Below are positions 55,101 through 64,000 of a stretch of 64,000 nucleotides of DNA, one piece after another. The notes under the pieces are model-generated. The model searched no databases and had not been told where the DNA came from. It was given only the letters and a program-made list of their open reading frames with translations. The translations under genes and the position numbers were made by a program. The stretch spans positions 1,798,001-1,862,000 of the forward strand of contig JAKSXM010000142.1 in the NCBI GenBank assembly GCA_022575985.1, in the 5' to 3' direction. Source of the stretch: Anagrus nilaparvatae. Its lineage: Eukaryota; Arthropoda; Insecta; Hymenoptera; Mymaridae. Numbering within the stretch: the first letter of the stretch is position 1; each line of letters begins with the position of its first letter.

Positions 55101-57418
55101 TAAATTAGATGCAAGAGGTATAGAATGCATAATGGTAGGTTATGCAAGTAATGGCTACAGGCTTTGGATTCCAAAAACCAAAGATATTATAATTTCAAGA
55201 GATGTCAATTTTAAAGAAAATTTATTTTTCTATCAACCAGAAGACTTTCGACGTGAACAACCCCATATAGAATTTAACGACACATGTGTTCCGTATAAAA
55301 ATGAAGCAGGTGGCTCGAACGATGGTATTATACAAGAAGTGGGTACGATTCAAGATAATGTTTTATCCGAAAATAAAACAAATATTTCACCAGCCGATGT
55401 TATCGAAGCTAATGAAAACGGAGCTGAAAATATTAGAAAAAGTCAACGCAATAGAAAAATACCATCGCATTTGAAAGACTTTGAAATTACAGACTTAAAC
55501 AAAGACAGCGATAGTGAAGAATTTATAGATGCAGAAGCGTCATGTATAGCATATTGTCTATACTCAGGCACGCCAGAAAATTTTGAAGAAGCCGTGACTT
55601 TAGATGAGGGGTGGATAAATGCAATGGATATTGAAATTGAAGCTTTAGAAAGTCACGGAACATGGGAACCATCCACCTTACCTCCAGGTATCACTCCAAT
55701 AGATACACGTTGGGTATACAAAATTAAAGCAGATGGTACAAAAAAGGCTCGTCTCGTAGGGAAAGGCTTTCAAGAAAAAGTTTCGTCAAATGTTTATGCA
55801 CCTGTTGCACAAATGCCTACAATAAGGTTACTACTTTCCTTTGCACTTCAAAATCAATGGGACATAAAGCAGCTGGATATACCATCAGCATTCTTAAATG
55901 GTATTTTAGATACAGATATATACATAAAAGTACCGAAAGGAGTAAAATATAAGTGCGAAGCTCTAAAGCTCAAGAAAAGCTTATATGGTTTACGTTCTGC
56001 ACCAAGGAAGTGGAATGAAAGGTTTAATGACGCAGTCGAAAATTTTGGCCTTGTGAGGTCACAAAATGATTTTTGCCTATATACAGGTAAAAATGTCTGG
56101 TTACTCATATGGGTGGACGATATAATAATAACTGGCAAGGAAAATGAATCAAGAAGTTTGGTGCGATATTTACAGCAAGAATTTCAAGCTAAAGATTTTG
56201 GTACCATCAAGAACTTTCTGGGCACCAAAATAGAAGTTAGAAGAGACTCAATTAGAATATCCCAGTCAGATTTTATCCAAAAAGTTATTGATAAATTTAA
56301 TCTAACAGATGCAACTTCAAGTCCGATACCAATGGAACATGGTTTTCAAGCTGACAAAAATTGCAAAGTCAATAAAAATTTGTTGTATAGAGAATTAGTT
56401 GGGTCACTAATTTACGTAGCAACAGTGAGCAGACCAGATATAGCGTTTGCAGTATCATATCTCAGCAGGTATCTTGACAAACCAACAGATGAACTATGGG
56501 TAACCGGCAGGAAAGTTATCCGTTTCTTAAAAGGGACAAGAGATAGAAGCTTAACGTTCACAAGCTCAAAGATTAAAGGAATTATTACCTACTCAGACGC
56601 AGATTGGGCAGGTGATACAAAAGATAGAAAAAGTACCAGTGGATGTGTAGTTTTTCATGGCAAAAATCCTATATCCTGGTATTCTAGAAAACAACAAAGT
56701 GTGGCTCAGTCAACAGCGGAAGCAGAGTATGTTGCATGTGCTAATGCGGCAATGGACACAATTTATTTTCATAGATTGTTATTCAACGACTTTTATGTGA
56801 ATAGTGTGGAAATACCTCCAATTATTTTCGTTGATAACCAAAGTGCCATCAATATGTGCGAAAGCTATGAAAACAGCAAAAAATCAAGACACATAGACAT
56901 TAAGTATCACTACATTAAAGATCTAGTGTTTAAAAAACTTATAAAGATTAAATTTATAGACACTAAGAATAATATTTCTGATATGTTTACTAAAGCTCTT
57001 AATAAAATTAGTTTTGCAAAATTTTCAGTTGATCTTCAAGTATTGTAAATTTTTTATTCAAGTAATTATGTATTTTTTGTAAGATTGCATTATATAGTTT
57101 GTATACATATTTTTATACTCATGTTAAAAAAAAATATATGTACAAGTTAATTTTTACCAAATTGAACTTGAGAGGGAGTGTCAGAATACACACTGTATAT
57201 TATATATGTATTAGTATATGTATGTACACGCATGAGCACAAAAAGTAAAGTGCCCGCCTTATACAAAAGTCCTATCCTAAATATATTATCCCATATGATA
57301 CTAATTATATATTCATCTATTCAGTCCTTAATAAACTCTAGCATTGTATGCACTACTTAACTTGTTTCATTCATTATATATAATACCCTTTTAACTCTGT
57401 TAAAAAGAAGAAGAGTAA
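52114..57418 (+). CDS. Unknown small two-exon gene, interrupted by a Copia element
   Basis: Exon 1 is 52114-52372 (phase 1 donor G|GTGAAT). Exon 2 starts at 52436 after TTTCAG and is in frame with the downstream text. The host frame reaches 52576, is broken by the Copia element, and resumes at 57408 with GAA GAG TAA after one target duplication is removed. The ancestral product is 136 aa and ends ..QTIKEEE. As it stands, translation runs into the 5' LTR and stops at 52758, giving 193 aa with a new C-terminal tail of about 60 residues. The protein is charged and has no signal peptide, membrane segment or motif I recognise. Its codon use and clean splice phases make it a real gene in my view. 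Confidence 0.6.
52577..52800 (+). repeat. 5' LTR of the Copia element
   Basis: 224 bp, same as the 3' LTR. It carries an open frame that extends the interrupted host exon to 52758. Confidence 0.93.
52801..52815 (+). promoter_or_regulatory. Primer binding site of the Copia element
   Basis: GGTTATTCGGCCCAG directly follows the LTR. Drosophila copia has GGTTATGGGCCCAG there, complementary to the anticodon arm of initiator tRNA-Met, which it uses as a cleaved half-tRNA primer. The match has one insertion and one change, so the same priming mode is likely. Confidence 0.6.
53026..57048 (+). CDS. Copia Gag-Pol polyprotein, 1340 aa
   Basis: Domains in order: Gag (about 1-200), a CCHC zinc knuckle (CFGCGQIGHLIRDC, about 217-230) with an Arg/Gly-rich stretch after it, aspartic protease (DSGAT, about 309), pre-integrase zinc region (HQRLGH..C..C, about 461-490), and integrase with Asp516, Asp578 and Glu614 (35 residues between the last two). 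Then come reverse transcriptase (DIPSAF about 950; WVDD about 1029, where most relatives have YVDD) and RNase H (SDADW about 1189, STAEAEY about 1230). Order integrase before reverse transcriptase marks Ty1/copia. The single frame has no stop or frameshift, so the element could be active. It encodes everything needed for its own copying. Confidence 0.95.
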   Translation: MTTSSIPFPQLTGENFSTWKYRIKIILNKEGVGAVLDKTQDEIEALSATEKASFNEKDNKAQCAIVQSLPDKFVEYVREAKSAKGMLAALADRFERKSALSKMYVMKKLLKLRFTEGEMQDHFVQLEKLFHELEATGSKLEDSDKTCYLLLTMPDKYENVITSIETIMNRQNENFDYDCAKIRLLDAELKLKENADSKNSTGMNNRDCSFSSNTMSCFGCGQIGHLIRDCPQTQGNNSHSNYRGRSRGYFRRGRGNRGHRGSSRGAARHGGNSHIAEGDNHEICFVATNSCEFNTALFTDQNKISFILDSGATANLVTKDMERFMTDITNIQEKFLIKIANGDIIKGTKRGSLMCKVRNEYTDLYTNINIDAIIVPDIEYNLLSIKKMSVKGNETTFNSKGAYIKNEDKNFLTTCKSIGNLYIVEFDINNIDNVNNTSCFLSTSDEKKITVNNNKNDFVLWHQRLGHVNKNDLKKLGFQGNLENCSACEQGKARRQPFPESIGPRSKCIGDLIHTDIAGPIRNQSLHGEKYFQTIIDDFSHFTQVYLLKSKSEAENNIMDYVRQLKAKGHYCSRIRLDNAGENSSHFFKNFCNQKGITLEFTRPYSPQQNGVAERMNLTLLNKTRTLFVETNLPKYLWGEVIRCAAYQLNRCPTSALGGKIPAQIYLGKVDFDKLKVFGSRAYACKLPVPANKLDARGIECIMVGYASNGYRLWIPKTKDIIISRDVNFKENLFFYQPEDFRREQPHIEFNDTCVPYKNEAGGSNDGIIQEVGTIQDNVLSENKTNISPADVIEANENGAENIRKSQRNRKIPSHLKDFEITDLNKDSDSEEFIDAEASCIAYCLYSGTPENFEEAVTLDEGWINAMDIEIEALESHGTWEPSTLPPGITPIDTRWVYKIKADGTKKARLVGKGFQEKVSSNVYAPVAQMPTIRLLLSFALQNQWDIKQLDIPSAFLNGILDTDIYIKVPKGVKYKCEALKLKKSLYGLRSAPRKWNERFNDAVENFGLVRSQNDFCLYTGKNVWLLIWVDDIIITGKENESRSLVRYLQQEFQAKDFGTIKNFLGTKIEVRRDSIRISQSDFIQKVIDKFNLTDATSSPIPMEHGFQADKNCKVNKNLLYRELVGSLIYVATVSRPDIAFAVSYLSRYLDKPTDELWVTGRKVIRFLKGTRDRSLTFTSSKIKGIITYSDADWAGDTKDRKSTSGCVVFHGKNPISWYSRKQQSVAQSTAEAEYVACANAAMDTIYFHRLLFNDFYVNSVEIPPIIFVDNQSAINMCESYENSKKSRHIDIKYHYIKDLVFKKLIKIKFIDTKNNISDMFTKALNKISFAKFSVDLQVL
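57179..57402 (+). repeat. 3' LTR of the Copia element
   Basis: Identical to the 5' LTR by eye over all 224 bp. The host exon's remaining codons follow at 57408. Confidence 0.93.
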
Positions 57419-58190
57419 TTTAATTAAATAAAATTTTTTATAAATATCGATAAAACAGAAAAATTATTAAAAAATGTATATTTTATGCAGTTATTGTGAA
57501 TGAATATTTGGGGGCAGCACTTTGCAACGAATGATATTTTTTTTTTGCTTCAATAATACTTTTTTATTTTACATGAATAATGTTTCTTGTCAAAAATGTT
57601 TTTTAATAAAATATTGTATCATTTTTAAATGTTTCAGAAAAATTCCAAAATTTTTACTGAATTGCCTCCTCCTGAGAAGTTTTCTGGATCCGCAACTGAC
57701 AAATGTACCCCTATAAAATAAATAGAAAACAAATTTTCGCGGAATTTTTATTTTTTTGATACTTCGTTTAAATAAGAGTGGTATAAGAAAATTTCAAATT
57801 TATCGAATTTTAAAATGTATTTGTTTTTTACCAAAAATAATTTGAAAAAAAAACGAAGTATAAAGATACCAAATGCATTAACTCCCGTCCAAAAAATTAG
57901 ACATTATACGTCTAAAAAAAGAAGAATGAATTGGATCCTATGGAAGAGTAGCGAAGCTTTTTACTGCTGATCACTAATTATCCGTCTGGGTTCATATGCT
58001 GGTAAATTTTAGATAATACTTCGGGTAAAAAAAGGATATTTTACAAAATATTGAATAACCTAAAACAACATATTTTTGGAAAAATAAAGTCGCAGGGGTC
58101 CAGGGGGGCGCAGCCTCCTTGGTGGCTGCCGGGTCGAGCGAAGCGAGTTATACCCCAAACGTATAATTAACCATTTCATGAAATGGTCAG
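57419..58190. other. 3' flank of the interrupted gene; GC-rich repeat fragment
   Basis: Mostly AT-rich. At about 58085-58150 a GC-rich piece (GGGGTCCAGGGGGGCGCAGC, then GGGTCGAGCGAAGCGAG) looks like part of a dispersed repeat. No gene recognised. Confidence 0.4.
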
Positions 58191-60010
58191 CTTTTTGACC
58201 AATCTGGTTTGGCCTTTTCATCAGCACTTTATTTATTAGAAAACTTGGTTTATAAGGAATATTAGCCAATTCAAATGGTTCTATGCAAATAAAGTCAAAA
58301 ATTCTAAAAATGCAAGAACTTTAAAACTCACTTAAATCTATTTACATCAGTTTTTTTGATCCCTCTATCCCGGTGAAGCATATTGATATAAGTCTTTAAC
58401 TATTTCAAACCTTTTCCAGTACAAAAAAAAATCTGAAAAAAAATAAAATCTGACAATTTTCATATAAACCATTTTGTAACCATTTTCGATTTTGGCCAAA
58501 ATAAAAATTGTCAAAAAAATCTGGTTCCCCTATTTCATCAGCACTTTTTTTATTAGAAAACTTGATTTATAAAGAATTTTAGCCAATTCAAATTGTTTTT
58601 ATGCAAAAAAGTCAAAAATTCTAAAAATGCAAAAATTTTCAAACTCACTTAAATCCATTTATACCAGATTTTATGGGCTCTTTGACCCGGGGAACCATAT
58701 TGATTTAAGTTTTTCACTGTTTCAAATCTTTTTCGGTACCAAACATCGAAAAATTTGAAGAAAAAAAAATTCAACATTTTTCCATACATACCCCTTTCGA
58801 TTTTGGCCAAAATAAAAATTTTCAAAAAAATCTAGTTCCCCTATTTCATTAGCACTTTTTTTATTATAAAACTTGATTCCTAATGAGTTTTAACTGATTC
58901 AAATGGTTTGAAGCGAATAAAGCCAAATTTTGTAAAATGAAAAAAATTTCAAACTCACTTAAATCCATTTATATCAGATTTTTTGGGCTCTTTGACCCGG
59001 GGAACCATATTGATTTAAGTTTTTCACTGTTTCAAATCTTTTTCGGTACCAAACATCGAAAAATTTGAAAAAAAAAAAATTCAACATTTTTCCATACATA
59101 CCCCTTTCGATTTTGGCCAAAATAAAAATTTTCAAAAAAATCTAGTTCCCCTATTTCATTAGCACTTTTTTTATTATAAAACTTGATTCCTAATGAGTTT
59201 TAACTGATTCAAATGGTTTGAAGCGAATAAAGCCAAATTTTGTAAAATGAAAAAAATTTCAAACTCACTTAAATCCATTTATATCAGATTTTTTGGGCTC
59301 TTTGACCCAGGGAACCATATTGATTTAAGTTTTTCACGGTTTCAAACCTTTTTTCGGTACTAAACAATTTTTTTAAAAAAAATCGACATTTTTCCATATT
59401 TAAAAATTTTCAGAAAAATCCCGTTCACCCTTTTCATCAGCACTTTTTTTATTAGAAAACTTGATTTATAAAGAATTTTAGCCAATTCAAATTGTTTTTA
59501 TGCAAAAAAGTCAAAAATTCTGAAAATGCAAAAATTTTCAAACTCACTTAAATCCATTTGTACCAGATTTTATGGGCTCTTTGACCCGGGGAACCATATT
59601 GATTTAAGTTTTTCACTGTTTCAAACCTTTTTCGGTACCAAAGAGCAAAAAATTTTTTAAAAAATTTTTTTAAAATTTTTCCATACATAAATAAAAATTT
59701 TCAAAAAAATCTAGTTCCCCTATTTCATTAGCACTGTTTTGATTAGAAAACTTGATTCCTAATGAGTTTTTGCTAATTCAAATGGTTTTAAGCGAATAAA
59801 GCCAAAATTTCTAAAAATGAAAATATTTTCAAACTTACTTAAATCCGTTTATATCAGGTTTTTGGATCTCTAGAACCCGGAGGACCATATTGGTTTAAGT
59901 TTTTCACTGTTTCAAACCTTTTCCGGTACAAAAGAACAAAAAATCTGAAAAAAATATCTGACAATTTCCCATATAAACCATTTTGTAACCATTTTCGATT
60001 TTGGCCAAAA
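58191..60010. repeat. Satellite-like tandem repeat, family C, array 2 (about 310-bp unit, about 6 copies)
   Basis: Units start near 58200, 58490, 58799, 59109, 59400 and 59690, with a last partial start near 59995. The units at 58741 and 59051 are nearly identical over 310 bp. The pieces at about 58560-58720 and 59460-59620 are also nearly identical, though two other units lie between them, which suggests a higher-order period of about 900 bp. Confidence 0.88.
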
Positions 60011-60041
60011 TAAATAATATTATAAATACTTTTTACAGATT

Positions 60042-60166
60042 CATACTTTTTCTTATACTTTTTCTGCATATTGTAAAAAAAATGACTTTCAAGGATAGGT
60101 TCGTTTCAAATACACATTTAACTGAGAACGTATTAGTTAGTGCCAAATCAAGTAATACCAATTGCG
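60042..60166 (+). other. Possible orphan exon
   Basis: TTTTTACAG|ATTCATAC at 60042 and a possible donor near 60166 (TGCG|GTGGTAAAT region) frame a short coding stretch with ATG at 60082 (MTFKDRFVSNTHLTENVLV). The AG|AT..ATG layout resembles LITAF first coding exons, but no CxxC exon follows in the window. Its acceptor lies directly against the end of the satellite array. It may equally be chance. Confidence 0.22.
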
Positions 60167-60545
60167 GTGGTAAATTTTTATAATATTTTTAGATATTTCA
60201 CATTTTAACAAATTTTTCAAAAAACTTAATAAAAAAAACTTAAAAAATAATAAAAATTAAATATCTTCAAAACTACAATTTCTGAGTTGCAAAACTATGG
60301 CCTACGTCACCCGAAGCCTATTTTCTTTATTTTGACATCAGTTTTATATCAATTGGTTCGGCGGATCTTTAGCTAAAAAAGCCCAACATTTGTATTCAGA
60401 GACATAGCACGCAAATAAAATTTCATATATATAGAGTAGTAAGATTAGACCAGAACTTTTTTAATTTTTGAAAAATTATTGACAGATCGAAAATTGGGCA
60501 ATAATTTTTTTTTTTGAAATCCAGTTTTTTCAATATAAAAACTTT

Positions 60546-60581
60546 TTAGGATATACGTACATACGTACCCCCCCCCCTTAT

Positions 60582-60612
<31 letters not shown>

Positions 60613-60690
60613 CACACACACATACATACTCTTTTTTAAAACCAATTTCTTAGCTTCCTGGGATCACAAAACGTACTTTTTTTGCAAAAA
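60546..60690. repeat. C-tract and CA microsatellite in a family A fragment
   Basis: Ten C residues at about 60568, then CA repeats to about 60622, then TTTTTTAAAACC and TTAGCTTCCTG. It is the reverse complement of the segment at 16.31-16.41 kb. A minus-strand frame rich in Cys and Val is only the CA repeat translated. Confidence 0.7.
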
Positions 60691-60829
60691 GACTCAAAAT
60701 TTAAAATTTCACCCTGGCACCTCGTTTTTAAATTAAATTTTATAGGTAAATTTCCCACCAGATATTTTTAATACATTAATGGCTCTCTGAATAAAAATAT
60801 GATATCCATTTTTACCAAAAATAGGCAGC

Positions 60830-61350
60830 TTTATTCATCAAATGAAAATTGTGAATTTTTTCGCTGCAGCCCATTTTAGAGCATTTTAACTATTCTTTTA
60901 ATGTTTAGACAGTTTAGTGAAATCGTAGCAGTAAAAAAAATTATTGCAACCAATTGGAATTATGTTTTCTGGTACATTACGAAAATAATGGTCCCCTTTC
61001 CAGAAAATCGTCAGTTTTTCCTCTGTAGCTCATTTTAAAGCATTTTGGCCATTCTTTTAATGTTCCGAGTTAACCTAAGAATAAAAAAGTTATCAAAAAC
61101 AATTGCTCTTATGATTTTAGGCATGTAGATTATGAAAATGTTGGTGTCCATGCCAGGAAATCAACAGTTTTTCCGTTGTGGTCTATTGTAGGGCTTTTTT
61201 AGCCATTCCTTTAAAAATTTTGCATTCTGATAACAAAATAAAATTTTCTAACTTTGAGAAATTATATTTTTTGATTCACAGTTTAATAAGATGATTCCGG
61301 AAAATTATTAGTTTTTATATTATAGACCAATTTAAGACATTTTGGCATTT
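60830..61350. repeat. Diverged tandem repeat, about 155-bp unit, four copies
   Basis: Units contain 'AAATxxTxAGTTTTT', 'GTAGCTCATTTTAAAGCATT' and 'GGCCATTCTTTTAATGTT', centred near 60855, 61015, 61165 and 61305. Divergence is substantial. Confidence 0.6.
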
Positions 61351-62585
61351 TATTTTAATTTTCCTGTTATATCTTGATTTTGTTACAGGAATTCAAAACA
61401 TTCAATTTAGGCCAAAAATGACCTAAATTGAGCTATTTCGGGATATTTGATAATATCCAGAAAAAGGACAACTAATTTCCAACACCTAAAAACTCAAGTT
61501 TTAATTTCCAAAAACTTAAATTCCTTTGCAATTTCTAAAGTTCTTCTAGTATTAACCATGAACATGAACCTTATGGACCTTGTCTGGACTAAATAATATT
61601 GTGAAAACAGCTTTAGGTAATTCAAGAAATCGTTTGTTGTTATAAAATTTAATTATTTTATTAAACATATCAATTATATTCGCCTAATGATATAACTTAA
61701 AAATAAAATAAAAAATATTAATTTCTAAAAATTATTTATACTTTTTTTAGTAAAATTTATACAAAAAAAATTATTTATTACAGTTATAATTATTATAACT
61801 TTTTTTTTAAATGCAACATTCATACATAATTATTTATTTATAAAAAAATAAAATCAGTTCTCTTATTTATATTTAAACTTGGAATTATTTTTCAAAAATC
61901 GAATGTTTCACATTGCTCTGAATCTTAATACAGGGTGAAAGTAATAATTGGTTTTATGAAATTTATTTTTAAGTATACATAAGAATAATTTTATTTAAAA
62001 TTTTTAAGAAACTTTAAAAATAACATCCAAGCTAATACTATTTTATCCAAGCTATACTCTATTTGTATTTACAAGAAATATTAATATTTATTAACAATGT
62101 TACAGGACGGTATCTTGACTCCAGATTATTTTGAACCAAATAAAATGTTGTCAGTTTCCGAAATTTAACCTCATTTACCTAAACTTAAAAAATGGTCATT
62201 CTTAGGCTACTTTCGAAATAAAAAGTAAAATTCAAAAAGCAAAATTGGTTTTATATATACGAATATATAGAATTATTATGCCTATAAAACACGAGATCAA
62301 TTAATAATTATTGAGATAAAAATTAAAATGGCAGTTTGAAAAGTAGCCTATCTAATAATTGACCCATTATTTCATAAAATTAAGATTCATTATTTTAGGT
62401 TCCCAAAAAAACCTAATTTTATCAACTTTAAATAACTGCTACACGATTAAATTTCGAAGAGCCAAGGTATCAGAGTTTACTTGTAAGTACTATACATAAT
62501 TAATACACGTTTTTTTAAATAAAAATATAAAATATTTTTTTTTTTTATAAAAAACTTTTAAAAAAAATTATATTTAATAATTAAC
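61351..62585. other. Intergenic DNA, nothing recognised
   Basis: AT-rich. The part nearest 62585 would be the 3' UTR of the minus-strand gene. Confidence 0.4.
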
Positions 62586-63542
62586 TTAATATAAAAGTCT
62601 TGTACCACAGTATAATAGTAATAAATGTATTAATGACACTAAAATCATTTGGGCAGCGTTACTTTTACATACTAATCTTTCGTAGGATATTACGTATTCC
62701 ATCATTGTTGGATAACGGCATTTGTTGTCTGAAAAAATTATTTTTGAATATTAGTAAAAGAAAATAATTAAATTAAGATTATTTGGGGTAAAATGCATGA
62801 AATGGACCATGTTTTCAAGAACAGTTTTCTAAAGCTGGCTCTTTTTTAAAGAGGAATTCAATTAACTCTACCCATGAAAATTTCCTGAAATTATAAAGAA
62901 AAGCTAAAACAGTTTGGTTTTACAAGACTCAAATACTACGAAAAATTTCAAGAGACCCGTATTTTCAAAATAAGAAACCCTTTCTAAAAAGTCAATGGGA
63001 TTTTAAATAATGGTACCTAATAACCAGATTCCATTTCAAGCATTTTGCCTCATAATTAAATAAATCTTACTTAGACACTGATTTGATGTACTGGATGCAT
63101 CTTTTTCGGACACTATTGCAATATAAAATGGTTGACATTGATGAATGTATTTGGCATCACCACAATTTAAATTAATTGAATATTCATTATTATTTAATTC
63201 TACTTTATTTCTTTGAGTTAGACTACTTATTTCAATATCTTCTCTTGAGTAATACACTCGAATTGTTTCTTTATTGTAAGTTCTACTTGATGGTGGTTTT
63301 ATCTAATTAATGATAAAAAGTTTTTATTATTAATTATTTTAAGGTGCATAATTATATTTAATTAAATTTTAATAGATGATTTCTTACTTTTAATGTTGGA
63401 TTATCACTACTGAAGAAGTAATTTGGATGAATTCTAAAATGATGAACTTCACCAGGTTCAATATAACCATTGTATTTGCTAGATTGTGTTCCAGATGCTT
63501 TATAATCAGCACCACATTGAGAATTTATTAAACGTTTTGGAA
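62586..63542 (-). CDS. C-terminal part of an unrecognised protein, probably membrane- or GPI-anchored (5' end not found)
   Basis: Minus-strand exons are 63388-63542, 63071-63302 and 62586-62728, joined by GTAAG donors and TTCTCAG, AATTAG and TTTCAG acceptors with matching phases (0, then 1). About 176 residues are seen. The first exon holds a Cys and polar residues (INSQCGADYK, EPGEVHHFRIHPNYFF). The second is strand-like with several Cys (NCGDAKYIHQC). The last has NNKCRY and LVCKSNAAQ, followed by a hydrophobic end (MILVSLIHLLLLYCGTRLLY) and the stop. Even Cys spacing and a hydrophobic tail after small residues suggest an extracellular protein with a GPI signal or a C-terminal anchor. I do not recognise the family. 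Upstream exons lie beyond 63.55 kb or outside the window. Confidence 0.6.
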
Positions 63543-64000
63543 CTGAGAATTAAAAATAAAAAACAATTAGTTAATTAATTATTAAAAAATTTATTTTAGA
63601 AAATTATAATGCTGATTGAGGCAATAATAAAACTGTTAAAAATAGCTCTTGCGAAAAATTATAGTAAATATTTATAAAATCGTACATTTATCGAAAATCT
63701 TAAATTATTTGAAAATCTGCGAAAAATTTGTAAAGCAATTTCTGTATAAGTATAGTGATTTAGTACCTAGCATAAGTAGTAGCATTCGAATTTATCAAAA
63801 AACTCACTAATTCCCCTTGGAATTAGACCACTAGGTCACAACAGAACCCCGAAGACCTAAAAACTTGTTTTTTCAGGGGGGGGGGGGGGGATTTTATATT
63901 TTATTTAATTTCTCCGACCCAAAAACAGATTTCACTCTATTTATAGGCTAGAAAACTTAACATTCGACCACTATTCAAGGAATTTTTTTTTTGGCCTTTA
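63543..64000. other. Upstream intron of the minus-strand gene
   Basis: No exon recognised. A run of 15 G lies at 63876-63890. Confidence 0.4.

Larger units (their letters stand above)
52577..57402 (+). mobile_element. Complete Copia LTR retrotransposon, 4.83 kb
   Basis: Identical 224-bp LTRs at 52577-52800 and 57179-57402, starting TGTCAGAATAC and ending CTCTGTTA. Flanks are AAAAG at 52572-52576 and 57403-57407, a perfect 5-bp target duplication. A purine tract (GAGAGGGAG) precedes the 3' LTR. One uninterrupted Gag-Pol frame lies between. LTR identity implies a very recent insertion. Confidence 0.95.

Noticed and set aside
53666..56138. Minus-strand frames opposite the Copia polyprotein
   Set aside because: They are antisense shadows of a clear coding frame.
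57178..57360. 60-codon frame in the 3' LTR
   Set aside because: It is a copy of the LTR text also present in the 5' LTR and has no evidence of being a protein of its own.
60445..60645. Minus-strand frame rich in Cys and Val
   Set aside because: It is the translated CA microsatellite.

Overview
The window looks like insect nuclear DNA. It is very AT-rich, its genes have short GT-AG introns, and it carries LITAF-domain genes, a Copia retrotransposon, foldback elements and satellite-like arrays. I cannot name the species. There are no bacterial operons, no rRNA, no tRNA that I could find and no CRISPR array.

The backbone is a head-to-tail array of ten genes related to LITAF/SIMPLE (called L1 to L10 here), all on the + strand from about 5.3 to 44 kb. 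These are small proteins that sit on endosome or lysosome membranes through a zinc-stabilised hydrophobic hairpin. Most share a plan: a non-coding 5' exon ending in a GCTGA..ATTTAAAG-like motif before GTAA, a coding exon that opens AG|ATAA..ATG, an exon with the first CxxC and most of the hydrophobic stretch, and a last exon with the second HYCxxC. L1 to L6 and L8 look intact. L7 and L8 are a tandem pair whose N-terminal tail was lengthened by repeated 99-nt phase-1 exons. L7 also carries a 62-nt piece of a retroposon inside one of those exons and has lost its second zinc half. L9 is frameshifted. L10 is a short derivative that keeps only a remnant of the domain.

Transposable elements fill the spaces. 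L4's proposed 5' UTR intron is about 8.5 kb and holds a tandem array plus a 3.84-kb foldback element with 345-bp terminal inverted repeats. Three smaller foldback MITEs with the same CACTGTAAAA tips lie at 8.7, 12.3 and 31.8 kb, and a HindIII-site-rich palindrome lies in an L4 intron. Just after L10 is a 7-kb LTR element with apparently identical 422-bp LTRs and about 6.1 kb of A-rich interior with no credible protein, which resembles a LARD-type non-autonomous element. At 52.6-57.4 kb a complete Copia element with identical 224-bp LTRs, an AAAAG target duplication and a 1340-aa polyprotein interrupts a small two-exon gene four codons before its ancestral stop.

From 58 kb to the end are a satellite-like array (about 310-bp unit, related to one at 3.4-4.3 kb), a possible orphan exon, further diverged tandem repeats, and the last three exons of an unrecognised minus-strand gene whose product ends in a hydrophobic tail. 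Repeat limits are by eye and approximate; exon limits were set by reading frame and splice-site phase.
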